Of a stretch of 64,000 bases of DNA, positions 30,755 to 39,480 are shown one piece after another. Under the pieces are notes generated by a model that saw only the letters and a program-made list of their open reading frames with translations, was not told the DNA's origin and did no database searches. Numbering within the stretch: the first letter of the stretch is position 1; each line of letters begins with the position of its first letter. Both the position numbers and the translations under genes were made by a program. The stretch covers positions 62,001-126,000 of the forward strand of contig JABSQN010000005.1 of NCBI GenBank assembly GCA_013215825.1, in the 5' to 3' direction. The DNA comes from Piscirickettsiaceae bacterium (lineage in GTDB: Bacteria; Pseudomonadota; Gammaproteobacteria; Nitrosococcales; Methylophagaceae).

Positions 30755-32023
30755 GATAGCGCGATAGGCAATATCATCGCGATGAAACATGTTTTGCCAA
30801 TTGATCTTGTTTACTGTTTTATACGCCATGCTTTGCGCTTCGGCAACTGTTTGACCTAATGCGGTCGCGCATAAAACACGGCCACCAGCAGTGACAATCT
30901 TGCCATCTTTTGATGCAGTACCGGCATGGAACACTTTTGCATCATCGGTATCAGCAATATCAAGGCCATTGATAACATCACCTTTTTTATAGCTATCAGG
31001 ATAGCCACCAGCGGCTAAAACTACGCCTACTGCGGCGCGCGAGTCCCACTGTACATCAATAGTATCTAACTTGCCATCCAGTGCGGCTTCACATAAGGTC
31101 ACTAAATCAGACTGCAAACGCATCATAATAGGTTGTGTTTCAGGATCACCAAAACGACAGTTATATTCGACAACACGCGGTGTACCACTATCATCAATCA
31201 TCAAACCCGCATATAGAAAGCCCGTATATGGGCGACCATCTGCGGCCATGCCTTTTACGGTTGGCTCAATGACTTCTGCCATAATGCGATTGTGTATTTC
31301 TGGCGTTACAACAGGTGCAGGAGAATAAGCTCCCATGCCACCGGTATTTGGCCCTAAATCGCCGTTATCACGGGCTTTATGATCTTGTGATGTGGCTAAA
31401 GGTAATATATTTTCACCATCGACCATTACAATAAAGCTGGCTTCTTCACCGGTCATAAACTCTTCAATAACAACGCGACTTCCTGCGTCACCGAAGGCAT
31501 TACCAGACAACATATCTTCAACCGCATTATTTGCTTGTTGTTCAGTCATGGCAACAATAACGCCTTTACCCGCCGCCAAACCATCGGCTTTGATAACAAT
31601 GGGAGCGCCTTGTTCCTTTATATAAGCCAAAGCTGGAGTTACATCAGTAAACACCTGATAATCAGCCGTTGGAATGTTGTGACGTGCTAAGAAATCTTTA
31701 GTAAAACTTTTTGATGCTTCTAATTGTGCCGCATCTTTTGATGGGCCAAAACAGCGTAATCCTGCATCATTAAAGGCATCAACCACGCCCATGACTAAAG
31801 GTACTTCAGGACCTACAACCGTGAGTTCAATGTCATTATCTTTAGCAAAAATAACTAAGCCCGCAATATCATCCGCCGCAATATCAATATTTTCGATATT
31901 TTCTTCGGTAGCTGTGCCAGGATTTCCAGGAGCAACATAGACTTGCGTACAGTTTGGTGATTGGATTAACTTCCATGCAAGAGCATGTTCGCGACCGCCA
32001 CCACCAATAACTAAAACCTTCAT
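30734..32023 (-). CDS. purD: Phosphoribosylamine-glycine ligase (GARS)
   Basis: Second step of purine synthesis: joins glycine to phosphoribosylamine with ATP. The 429 residues comprise the N-terminal domain (VLVIGGGGREHALAWKL), an ATP-grasp core (IKADGLAAGKGVIVA, VIEEFMTGEEASF, RDNGDLGPNTGGMGAYSPAP) and the C-terminal FGDPETQP and GRVLCATALG. It is not next to purH, which is about 23 kb away, although the two are neighbours in many relatives. A 20-base tandem repeat spans its stop codon. Confidence 0.97.
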   Translation of the reverse strand: MKVLVIGGGGREHALAWKLIQSPNCTQVYVAPGNPGTATEENIENIDIAADDIAGLVIFAKDNDIELTVVGPEVPLVMGVVDAFNDAGLRCFGPSKDAAQLEASKSFTKDFLARHNIPTADYQVFTDVTPALAYIKEQGAPIVIKADGLAAGKGVIVAMTEQQANNAVEDMLSGNAFGDAGSRVVIEEFMTGEEASFIVMVDGENILPLATSQDHKARDNGDLGPNTGGMGAYSPAPVVTPEIHNRIMAEVIEPTVKGMAADGRPYTGFLYAGLMIDDSGTPRVVEYNCRFGDPETQPIMMRLQSDLVTLCEAALDGKLDTIDVQWDSRAAVGVVLAAGGYPDSYKKGDVINGLDIADTDDAKVFHAGTASKDGKIVTAGGRVLCATALGQTVAEAQSMAYKTVNKINWQNMFHRDDIAYRAIEREQAK

Positions 32024-32106
32024 AAACGAGCCAATATTAACTAATAAAGTCGGCTATGATACCTTAGATGGAAAGATAACTAAATTCTCAGTAAGAGAGC
32101 GTAAGC

Positions 32107-32778
32107 GTGGAAGACCTTAAAACCTCAGAAGCATGGCGAGTATTTCGCATTCAAGCGGAACTTATAGATGGCATAGAAACGCTGAATAACCTCGGCCCTG
32201 CAGTGTCTATCTTTGGTAGTGCCCGATTACCTGTTGAGTCACCTTACTATCAAGATGCCATGACCGTTGCCCAAAGTTTATCGCATGCCAAGTTTTCGGT
32301 AATCAGTGGCGGAGGTCCTAGCATTATGGAAGCGGCAAATAAAGGTGCTTATCAACAAGGTGGTCACTCTGTTGGTTTGAATATTGCGCTTCCGCAAGAA
32401 CAGTCCCCTAATAATATGCAAGATATCAGCTTAAGTTTTCGATATTTCTTTGTACGTAAATTAATGTTTGTGAAATACTCTATGGGCTATGTCGTTTTCC
32501 CCGGTGGATTTGGCACGTTGGATGAATTCTTTGAATCATTAACCTTGATCCAAACCAAAAAAATACGTCACTTCCCTATCATTCTTTATGGCTCATCATT
32601 TTGGAAGGGCTTAATAGATTGGCTCAAGGATCATGTATTAGAATTAGGCTGTATTGACGAAAAAGATTTAGAATTGTTTTATATTGTCGACAACCCTGAA
32701 GAGGTCCTGCCCATTATTCAGCGACATTATGAAGAGCTACGGGAATACCCTGAGCAAGAACACCGATTTACGATATAA
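32107..32778 (+). CDS. LOG-family protein (TIGR00730-like nucleotide phosphoribohydrolase)
   Basis: 223 residues, Rossmann-like LOG fold. GGGPSIMEAANKGAYQQGG and the signature VVFPGGFGTLDEFFE (PGGxGTxxE) are both present. LOG proteins cleave the N-glycosidic bond of nucleoside 5'-monophosphates; older 'lysine decarboxylase' labels are erroneous. The start is GTG at 32107. hemN begins 34 bases downstream on the same strand. The physiological substrate is unknown. Confidence 0.88.
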   Translation: MEDLKTSEAWRVFRIQAELIDGIETLNNLGPAVSIFGSARLPVESPYYQDAMTVAQSLSHAKFSVISGGGPSIMEAANKGAYQQGGHSVGLNIALPQEQSPNNMQDISLSFRYFFVRKLMFVKYSMGYVVFPGGFGTLDEFFESLTLIQTKKIRHFPIILYGSSFWKGLIDWLKDHVLELGCIDEKDLELFYIVDNPEEVLPIIQRHYEELREYPEQEHRFTI

Positions 32779-32812
32779 TTTTTCACACATACCTAATTTT
32801 AGGAACATAACA

Positions 32813-34195
32813 TTGGAACAATCTGTTACTTTTGATCTCGATCTTATCCGCCGCTATGACACTGCGGGGCCTCGTTACACGTCATACCCAACAGCGGTTG
32901 AATTTTCTGAGACGTTTACTGCTGACAGCTATCGACAACAAGCTGCATTATCAAACCAGCGAGGCGGACCCTTATCGCTCTACTTCCACCTGCCTTTTTG
33001 CGATACCGTTTGTTTCTATTGTGCCTGTAATAAAATTATTACTAAAAATCGCAAACACTCTGATCCCTATCTTGCCAACTTACATAAAGAAATAGCCCTA
33101 CAAGGTGCCTTGTTTGATAAAAATCGTATTGTAGAACAACTTCACTGGGGTGGTGGCACGCCCACATTTATCAGCCATGATCAAATGCGTGAATTAATGG
33201 CAGTTACTCGCCAACACTTTAACTTAGCAACAGATGATAAAGGTGAATTTTCAATAGAAGTTGATCCACGAGAAGCCGATGCCGAAACCATTGCGGTATT
33301 ACGTGAAATTGGTTTTAATCGAATCAGTCTCGGAGTGCAAGACTTTAACCCTATCGTACAAAAAGCGGTTAATCGCATACAAAGTGAAGAAGAAACATTT
33401 GCCGTGATGGATGCCGCGAGAGCCAATGGTTTCCGTTCAATCAGTATTGATCTGATCTATGGCTTACCACATCAAACACCCACAAGCTTTGCTGAAACAC
33501 TGGATAAAATCATTGCCTCTGATCCGGATCGCTTATCCGTATTTAATTACGCCCATTTGCCAAAACGTTTCAAAGTGCAACGTCAAATGAACAGTGAAGA
33601 CATGCCAGCACCGGCTGTTAAATTAGAGATCTTGCAACAAACAATCGAGCGTTTAACTTCAGCAGGCTATGTATATATAGGTATGGACCACTTTGCCAAA
33701 CCGGATGATGAGCTTGCGGTTGCCCAACGAGAAAACAAGCTTTATCGTAACTTCCAAGGCTATTCCACCCATTCAGAGTGTGACTTAATTGGCTTAGGTG
33801 TGACATCAATAGGGAGCGTAGCTGATTCATATTCTCAAAATCAACGGACACTAGAAGAATATGCACAAAGCCTTAATAATAATGAATTACCGGTATTTCG
33901 TGGCTTCGCCCTAGATGAAGATGACAAAATACGCCGAACCGTGATCACCAAATTGATTTGTCATTTTTCATTAGATATCGTTGCGATAGAAAAAGAACTC
34001 AACATCAACTTTGCCGATTATTTTGACGATGTGTTACCTAAGCTTGATCAATTTGCACAGGATGGGCTATTACGTCATAACAAACAAAAAATTGAAGTCC
34101 TACCGGCCGGTCATTTACTCATCCGTAATATCTGTATGGCATTTGATAAATACATGCAACAAAAGGCCGGGCAGCACTTTTCTAAACTAATTTAA
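32813..34195 (+). CDS. hemN: Oxygen-independent coproporphyrinogen-III oxidase (radical SAM)
   Basis: Makes protoporphyrinogen IX without O2 by radical SAM chemistry. The open frame reaches back to 32684 inside the LOG gene, but a TTG at 32813 with AGGA 9 bases upstream starts a protein that begins like E. coli HemN (LDLIRRYDTAGPRYTSYPTA). This gives 460 residues, near the family's 457. The [4Fe-4S] ligands are in LPFCDTVCFYCACNK (CxxxCxxC). HWGGGTPTF, EVDPRE and LGVQDFNPIVQKAVNR are the other diagnostic blocks. Confidence 0.93.
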   Translation: MEQSVTFDLDLIRRYDTAGPRYTSYPTAVEFSETFTADSYRQQAALSNQRGGPLSLYFHLPFCDTVCFYCACNKIITKNRKHSDPYLANLHKEIALQGALFDKNRIVEQLHWGGGTPTFISHDQMRELMAVTRQHFNLATDDKGEFSIEVDPREADAETIAVLREIGFNRISLGVQDFNPIVQKAVNRIQSEEETFAVMDAARANGFRSISIDLIYGLPHQTPTSFAETLDKIIASDPDRLSVFNYAHLPKRFKVQRQMNSEDMPAPAVKLEILQQTIERLTSAGYVYIGMDHFAKPDDELAVAQRENKLYRNFQGYSTHSECDLIGLGVTSIGSVADSYSQNQRTLEEYAQSLNNNELPVFRGFALDEDDKIRRTVITKLICHFSLDIVAIEKELNINFADYFDDVLPKLDQFAQDGLLRHNKQKIEVLPAGHLLIRNICMAFDKYMQQKAGQHFSKLI

Positions 34196-34227
34196 ATAAA
34201 AAGTGCAAAAAGTGGTTTGTAATACTG

Positions 34228-34233
34228 TATAAT
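34228..34233 (+). promoter_or_regulatory. Consensus -10 box of the tRNA-Leu promoter
   Basis: A perfect TATAAT lies 13 bases before the mature tRNA-Leu start, a spacing that fits a short 5' leader. No good -35 hexamer is visible at 16-18 bases upstream. Confidence 0.5.
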
Positions 34234-34246
34234 CATCCGACTTGAT

Positions 34247-34333
34247 GCCTGGGTGGTGAAATTGGTAGACACAAGGGACTTAAAATCCCTCGGCTTCACG
34301 GCCGTGCCGGTTCGATTCCGGCCCTAGGTACCA
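34247..34333 (+). tRNA. tRNA-Leu (TAA)
   Basis: 87 nt with a long class II variable arm and encoded CCA. The start GCCTGGGTGGTGAAATTGG is typical for Leu. The anticodon stem GGGA/TCCC encloses CTTAAAA, giving anticodon TAA. The variable arm CGGCTTCACGGCCG and T-arm GTTCGATTC are present. Confidence 0.96.
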
Positions 34334-34346
34334 TCATATATTGAAG

Positions 34347-34375
34347 CCCTGACACTTAATCGTGTTGGGGTTTTT
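34347..34375 (+). terminator. Rho-independent terminator after tRNA-Leu
   Basis: Stem CCCTGACAC/GTGTTGGGG with two G-U pairs, loop TTAATC, then TTTTT. It lies between tRNA-Leu and tRNA-Cys, so tRNA-Cys probably has its own promoter or relies on read-through. Confidence 0.75.
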
Positions 34376-34411
34376 AATATCACTTCAGAGCATCAATACA
34401 AGAAATACTTA

Positions 34412-34485
34412 GGCTGCGTGGCAGAGTGGTCATGCAGCGGACTGCAACTCCGTTAACGCCGGTTCGATTCCGACCGCAGCCTCCA
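34412..34485 (+). tRNA. tRNA-Cys (GCA)
   Basis: 74 nt with encoded CCA. GGCTGCG pairs with CGCAGCC; the anticodon stem CGGA/TCCG encloses CTGCAAC (anticodon GCA); the T-arm GGTTCGATTCC is present. U73 as discriminator base (TCCA end) is the expected cysteine identity element. Confidence 0.96.
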
Positions 34486-34571
34486 TTTCTTCTGTAAATC
34501 AATATGTTACGGATCTATTTTGAGCGTAATTCAATTTCCGCTTTAATTTCAACTCCTAGTCGTGAGCATTT

Positions 34572-35453
34572 ATGCAGCAACAGTCAAAAGGATTGCTATT
34601 AGCGATCTCTGCTTACAGCATTTGGGGTTTCTTCCCTCTTTATTTCAGTTATCTTAATGCGGTATCGTCAGTCGAAGTATTGGTTCAACGTATTATCTGG
34701 TCGTTGGTGGCAACATTATCTATTGGATTATTACTTGGCTATGGCAATAAGTTATTTACAGCATTAAAAGATCGAAAGTTAGTCCTTTGGCTTGGGCTAT
34801 CGGCTCTTTTAATCGCCATTAATTGGTTAGTGTATATTTGGGCAGTTGGGCAACATCGCGTGCTTGAGGCGAGCCTTGGTTATTTTATTTCCCCTGTTGT
34901 CAGTTTGATTCTAGCAAGGATATTCTTTAACGAAGATTTACATCCATTGCAGATATGGGCCGGTATTATTGCATTGGCTGCGATTGTTTGGGAGCTTGTC
35001 AGTGTCGGGCAGTTGCCTTGGGTGAGTTTAGTTTTGGCATTTGCCTTTGCATTATATGGTGTGGTTAGGAAGCATTGCGTAGTCGATGGCATTAGTGGCA
35101 TGACGATTGAAACCATGTGGCTGTTATTACCTGCTTTACTATGGATAGTTTGGCAGTCTTTTCAGCCGTTAAACGTACTTCATTTTGGTAGTGATCAGGG
35201 GATTACGCTCTTGTTAATTGGGGTCGGCTTCCTATCTGCCTTTCCGTTGGTATTGTTTGCAATGGCAACACGGCGGGCTAATTTGTCGGTAGTCGGATTT
35301 ATTATGTATATCAATCCGACGATGCAGTTTTTAATTGGTGTATTTGTGCTCAATGAATCATATCCACCAGAAAGACTGATTACATTCGGTTTGATTTGGT
35401 TTGCATTGCTGCTTTTTTCTATGGGATTATTTAAGTTGCATCGGATGAAGTAG
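34572..35453 (+). CDS. rarD: EamA-family transporter RarD
   Basis: 293 residues with about ten transmembrane helices forming two EamA repeats. The N-terminus KGLLLAISAYSIWGFFPLYF and the PWVSLVLAFAFALYGVVRK segment match RarD of the drug/metabolite transporter superfamily. RarD was named for chloramphenicol resistance in Pseudomonas, but its natural substrate is not firmly known. It is located alone after tRNA-Cys. Confidence 0.9.
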   Translation: MQQQSKGLLLAISAYSIWGFFPLYFSYLNAVSSVEVLVQRIIWSLVATLSIGLLLGYGNKLFTALKDRKLVLWLGLSALLIAINWLVYIWAVGQHRVLEASLGYFISPVVSLILARIFFNEDLHPLQIWAGIIALAAIVWELVSVGQLPWVSLVLAFAFALYGVVRKHCVVDGISGMTIETMWLLLPALLWIVWQSFQPLNVLHFGSDQGITLLLIGVGFLSAFPLVLFAMATRRANLSVVGFIMYINPTMQFLIGVFVLNESYPPERLITFGLIWFALLLFSMGLFKLHRMK

Positions 35454-35550
35454 ATTGGATATATTGTCATTAGCAATGGAAACTTATTGAAGAAACTCAG
35501 TCTCTTGCCGATATAAGTAGTAACGAAAAAGTTTAATTCAGGAATAAATA

Positions 35551-36264
35551 ATGGCTGAGAGTGAAACTGAAGAACCGTCACAAGATAAAGCGAGTGAGGT
35601 TGTTGAGGATGAGAGTTCAACAGATGAAGCTGGTTTATCATTAAAACAAAAATTGCTTTCAAAGCCGATGCTCATAAAAATTGGTATTGGTTTAGTTGTT
35701 GTACTTCTGTCTGCTGGTGGCTATTTCTTTTTCGCATCGGGAGATGCGCCTGTTGAAGATGAAGCCATGGCGGAAGCTCTTGATCAGAACGATTCACCGG
35801 AAGCCGAAGATGCAGCAGAAATTGATGATGAGACGATTGAGACAAACGTAGATGAGATAGATGTTGGCACTGATGAGGTTGAGTTTTCTGAGCCTAATGA
35901 ATTAGATACCTCTGATGGTGTGGTTGATGAAACGGGTGACGAAACTATTGAGCTTCCTGACATGGCCAGTGACATTTCAATTGATACGGAAGAAGATAAA
36001 CAGAAAACAGAAGTTGAGTTGTCGAAGATTTTTAAAAAAGCCAAAGAACTTCAAGTAGAAAATGTACGTTTAAAGCAACAAATAAGTGAATTAGAAGCCT
36101 TGAATGATTTAGAAGACAAAGATCCAGCACTTAAATTAAGAGCCAGTGAATATATAATTAATCGCCATACAAAAGAAGAAAGCGATTATCCATTAAGGCG
36201 TGAGATAAAACGTGAACCGCCACCAGAGCCGAAGTGGGGCGAGTTTAATACAATCTCTAAATAG
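35551..36264 (+). CDS. Unknown acidic single-pass membrane protein
   Basis: 237 residues, not recognised. An acidic N-terminal tail (about 1-30) precedes a short basic stretch and one membrane helix (about 41-62, GIGLVVVLLSAGGYFFF). Then comes a strongly acidic region (about 63-150, rich in Asp/Glu/Thr) and a probable coiled coil (about 150-180, KKAKELQVENVRLKQQISEL). The C-terminus is basic-aromatic. Topology is probably N-in, with most of the chain in the periplasm. It starts about 100 bases after rarD and precedes DUF2797 by 48 bases. No function is offered. Confidence 0.7.
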   Translation: MAESETEEPSQDKASEVVEDESSTDEAGLSLKQKLLSKPMLIKIGIGLVVVLLSAGGYFFFASGDAPVEDEAMAEALDQNDSPEAEDAAEIDDETIETNVDEIDVGTDEVEFSEPNELDTSDGVVDETGDETIELPDMASDISIDTEEDKQKTEVELSKIFKKAKELQVENVRLKQQISELEALNDLEDKDPALKLRASEYIINRHTKEESDYPLRREIKREPPPEPKWGEFNTISK

Positions 36265-36312
36265 AGACTAGGTTAATATAGTCAACATATTTAGTTATTA
36301 GGATATGTTGGA

Positions 36313-37152
36313 GTGAGTGAGATTCAAGGTTTATTGTCGAAAATGGTGGCTACATTGCCAGAAGCAGGGCAGTCGGTGGTTAATTATAAGATGATTTTTG
36401 GTGAGCAGAAGGTAGCAATGAATGCACTGCTTGGGACGAGAATCACATTAACATTTGCTGGTGAAATTCATTGTCAGGCGTGTGACCGCATAACTCGGAA
36501 AAGTTACAGTGGCGGCTTTTGTTATCCTTGCTCTCAACGTTTAGCAAGATGTGACTTGTGTATTATGAAGCCAGAAACTTGCCATTATGATGCGGGAACA
36601 TGCCGTGAGCCTGACTGGGCAGAACAGTTCTGTATGCAAGACCATATTGTTTATTTGGCCAATAGTTCAGGTGTTAAAGTTGGGATCACACGCATCGATC
36701 AAGTGCCGACGCGTTGGCTTGACCAAGGCGCGATTCAAGCATTACCGATATTTCGAGTGAAAACACGTTATCAGTCGGGTTTAGTTGAAATGATATTTAA
36801 GGCTCATGTATCAGACCGAACAGATTGGCGTAAAATGTTGAAAGGTCTTGTAGAACCTATGGATCTGCAGTCCAAGAGGGATCAGTTAATGGCTGAATGT
36901 CGTGATGAGATTCAAGCCTTGCAACAGCGTTTTGGTGAGCAAGCCATTTTGCCATTATTAGATGAAGATGTGCTGGCTATTGATTATCCTGTTCAGCAAT
37001 ATCCAGAAAAAGTCAGTTCCCTTAATTTTGATAAAACGGCAGAAATTAGCGGTGTACTAAAAGGCATAAAAGGTCAGTATTTAATTTTAGATACAGGTGT
37101 ATTGAATATACGTAAATTTAGTGGCTATCAAGTCGCCATGGTGAGTGAATAA
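36313..37152 (+). CDS. DUF2797 family protein
   Basis: 279 residues. Cys-rich segments at about residues 53-105 ([36 protein letters not shown]) look like metal-binding clusters. These are followed by [17 protein letters not shown], a strand pattern reminiscent of the GIY-YIG nuclease fold (my inference). The start is GTG at 36313. The end overlaps the pyrD start by one base (TAATG). DUF2797 occurs beside pyrD or similar genes in several gammaproteobacteria; the function is not known. Confidence 0.8.
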   Translation: MSEIQGLLSKMVATLPEAGQSVVNYKMIFGEQKVAMNALLGTRITLTFAGEIHCQACDRITRKSYSGGFCYPCSQRLARCDLCIMKPETCHYDAGTCREPDWAEQFCMQDHIVYLANSSGVKVGITRIDQVPTRWLDQGAIQALPIFRVKTRYQSGLVEMIFKAHVSDRTDWRKMLKGLVEPMDLQSKRDQLMAECRDEIQALQQRFGEQAILPLLDEDVLAIDYPVQQYPEKVSSLNFDKTAEISGVLKGIKGQYLILDTGVLNIRKFSGYQVAMVSE

Positions 37153-38174
37153 TGTTGTACAAATTACTACGCACATTGATGTTTCAATTAGATGCAGAAA
37201 AAGCACATCATTTGGGGTTAAAGGGTCTTAATATTCTCGAAATGAGTGGACTGTCGTCGATAATCTATCCAAAAGAAGCGGCAACGCCTGTTACTGTAAT
37301 GGGGCTGACGTTTGCTAACTCCGTTGGTTTGGCGGCAGGATTGGATAAAAATGGGGATTATATAGAGGCATTATCAGCGGTTGGTTTTGGCTTTGTTGAG
37401 ATTGGCACTGTCACACCTAGACCGCAAAATGGTAATCCGAAACCGCGTTTATTTCGATTGCCAGAAGCCCAAGCTATTATTAATAGGATGGGCTTTAATA
37501 ATTTGGGTGTTGATCATTTAATTGAACAAGTAAAAGTAGCACAAACAGATGCCATTATTGGTATCAATATAGGTAAAAACTTTGATACGCCAGTTGAAAA
37601 GGCGGTTGATGATTATTTGATTGGCCTGAGGAAGGTTTATTCTCATGCTGATTACGTCACTATCAATATTTCATCTCCGAATACACCAGGTTTAAGAACA
37701 TTGCAGTTTGGCGAGTCACTTAATGAATTGTTAGGGGCTTTGAAAGAAGAGCAGGCTAAATTGCAAAACCAGCATGGTCGATATGTGCCTATGGCAGTGA
37801 AAGTAGCGCCTGATTTGAGTGTTGAAGAAGTTGAGGAGTTAGCACAGGCATTTAATCAATTTGAGATTGACGCAGTGATTGCCACTAATACGACGATGAG
37901 CCGAGAAGGTGTAGACGGATTATTGCATGGCGATGAAGCGGGTGGATTAAGTGGCACACCTGTTTTTGAGAAATCAACGGAAATTGTGAGTCAATTTAGA
38001 AAAAGTCTAACAGATAACTTGCCGATTATTGCAGCAGGTGGGATTATGTCAGGCGATGATGCGGTTAAAAAACTGGATGCCGGTGCGGATTTGGTTCAGA
38101 TATACAGCGGATTCATCTATCAAGGACCTAAATTAATTAGCGATATTGTTAAAACAATAGAAAAGAGGAAGTAA
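37152..38174 (+). CDS. pyrD: Dihydroorotate dehydrogenase, class 2 (quinone)
   Basis: Oxidises dihydroorotate to orotate with electrons to the quinone pool at the inner membrane. 340 residues, the class 2 length with an N-terminal amphipathic extension ([20 protein letters not shown]). FMN-site and catalytic blocks: [40 protein letters not shown] (with the class 2 catalytic Ser) and [12 protein letters not shown]. It is translationally coupled to the DUF2797 gene upstream and followed 2 bases later by mscS. Confidence 0.97.
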   Translation: MLYKLLRTLMFQLDAEKAHHLGLKGLNILEMSGLSSIIYPKEAATPVTVMGLTFANSVGLAAGLDKNGDYIEALSAVGFGFVEIGTVTPRPQNGNPKPRLFRLPEAQAIINRMGFNNLGVDHLIEQVKVAQTDAIIGINIGKNFDTPVEKAVDDYLIGLRKVYSHADYVTINISSPNTPGLRTLQFGESLNELLGALKEEQAKLQNQHGRYVPMAVKVAPDLSVEEVEELAQAFNQFEIDAVIATNTTMSREGVDGLLHGDEAGGLSGTPVFEKSTEIVSQFRKSLTDNLPIIAAGGIMSGDDAVKKLDAGADLVQIYSGFIYQGPKLISDIVKTIEKRK

Positions 38175-38176
38175 AC

Positions 38177-38971
38177 ATGGAAGCAGGAAATGGAAGTATG
38201 GTGATGGAATGGTTAGTGAGTATTGCGATTGCGATTGCGATTGTTGTTATTGGCCGCATTGTTATCAAATGGTTGGTGAAGTTAATTCGTAAGATGATGG
38301 TTCGCTCTGATCTTGACCCTATTTTGGTCAATTTTGCCAGCTCAATTACCAATGCAGTATTGTTGTTGTTTGTATTTATTGCTGCATTAGATCAAGTCGG
38401 TGTTGATACAACATCGTTTATTGCCTTAATTGGTGCGGCAGGTTTGGCAATTGGTCTTGCTTTGCAAGGATCATTACAAAACTTTGCAGCAGGTGTAATG
38501 ATGATTGTTTTCCGTCCTTTCAAATTAGGTGACTTTATTGAAGCGGGTGGCGTTGTAGGTGTTGTCGAAGAAATCAGCATTTTTAGTACAATTATGAAAA
38601 CCGGTGATAACCGTGAAATTATAGTACCGAATGGCCAAATTTATGCGGGAGCAATAACAAATTATTCAGCACGTGAAACGCGCCGTATCGATATGGTCTT
38701 TGGCATTGGTTATGACGATGATATGTTAAAAGCCAAAAAAATTATGGAAGACATCTTAGCTGCACACGACTTGGTATTAGATGAACCTGCACCAGGCGTA
38801 GCTATTGCCGAATTGGCTGATAGCAGTGTCAACTTCAATGTTCGCCCATGGGTGAATAGTGCAGATTATTGGGCGGTGCGATCTGATTTGATTGAGAAAA
38901 TTAAATTAACATTTGATAAAGAAGGCATTTCGATTCCTTACCCACAAATGGATGTTCATACAGATAAATAA
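38177..38971 (+). CDS. mscS: Small-conductance mechanosensitive channel (MscS family)
   Basis: 264 residues, close to E. coli MscS. Three membrane helices at about 8-30, 55-75 and 85-110; the pore helix shows the Gly/Ala pattern GLAIGLALQGSLQNFAAGVMM. The beta domain has FRPFKLGDFIEAGGV and IIVPNGQIYAGAITNYSA, and the cytoplasmic vestibule follows. It opens under membrane tension to release solutes on hypo-osmotic shock. A terminator follows. Confidence 0.95.
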   Translation: MEAGNGSMVMEWLVSIAIAIAIVVIGRIVIKWLVKLIRKMMVRSDLDPILVNFASSITNAVLLLFVFIAALDQVGVDTTSFIALIGAAGLAIGLALQGSLQNFAAGVMMIVFRPFKLGDFIEAGGVVGVVEEISIFSTIMKTGDNREIIVPNGQIYAGAITNYSARETRRIDMVFGIGYDDDMLKAKKIMEDILAAHDLVLDEPAPGVAIAELADSSVNFNVRPWVNSADYWAVRSDLIEKIKLTFDKEGISIPYPQMDVHTDK

Positions 38972-38990
38972 GTATGGATTTTGAGTGAAT

Positions 38991-39030
38991 AAAAAGCCTG
39001 TAAAGAGTGTGATCTATACAGGCTTTTTAT
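38991..39030. terminator. Rho-independent terminator after mscS
   Basis: AAAAGCCTGTA and TACAGGCTTTT form an 11-base stem with a loop of about 13 bases, followed by TATTTT; the A-run on the other side makes it potentially bidirectional. It separates the DUF2797-pyrD-mscS unit from the small lipoprotein gene. Confidence 0.88.
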
Positions 39031-39054
39031 TTTAAACATAGAGAAGAGGTCATT

Positions 39055-39480
39055 ATGAAAATAAAAATAGCATTGATAGCGTCATTTATTATTTTGTTAA
39101 CAGGCTGTGTTGATAGCGCAGCAGTACGTTATGGTGACTCCGGCCGTTCAACATATAAAAGCGGGCCGCCGCCTCATGCTCCAGCGCATGGTTATCGGCA
39201 TAAACATCACAAACACGATATGAGTTATGACTCTGGTTTGGGGGCTTATATTGTTTTAGGTAAACGTGAAGTTTATTTTGATGACGGTCTTTATTTCCGC
39301 TATCGCAGCGGTGATTGGCAAGCCAGTGTTAATTTAGGTAATGGCTGGTATGACACCAATAAAAAGGTTGTTCCTCATAAACTATGGTCCTATAAAGATC
39401 GCGACTATAAACATGCGAAACAAAAGAGCCATCGCGGAAAAGGGCATAACAAAGGAAAGGGAAAAAATCATCGCGATTAG
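39055..39480 (+). CDS. Small basic, His-rich lipoprotein of unknown function
   Basis: 141 residues. A lipoprotein signal ends at LLTGC (Cys18). The mature chain has a Pro/His-rich segment (about 38-55, with HAPAHGYRHKHHKHD), a beta-rich middle (GAYIVLGKREVYFDDGLYFRYRSGDWQASV) and a Lys/His/Gly-rich tail. The middle is of the type found in small envelope proteins whose function is unknown; the tail could bind nucleic acid, peptidoglycan or metals. The gene overlaps the convergent gloB by 4 bases. Confidence 0.75.
   Translation: MKIKIALIASFIILLTGCVDSAAVRYGDSGRSTYKSGPPPHAPAHGYRHKHHKHDMSYDSGLGAYIVLGKREVYFDDGLYFRYRSGDWQASVNLGNGWYDTNKKVVPHKLWSYKDRDYKHAKQKSHRGKGHNKGKGKNHRD

Noticed and set aside
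32107-32778. 'Lysine decarboxylase' label for the LOG-family gene
   Set aside because: PGGxGTxxE and GGGxxxxMEA are the LOG phosphoribohydrolase motifs; there is no PLP-binding site.
32684-32812. Upstream extension of hemN into the LOG-family gene
   Set aside because: It would add 43 residues with no family counterpart; the TTG at 32813 has a ribosome-binding site and gives the known HemN N-terminus.
35195-36044. Minus-strand frames opposite rarD and the acidic protein
   Set aside because: Ser/Val-rich or mixed translations that mirror the coding strand; no independent support.
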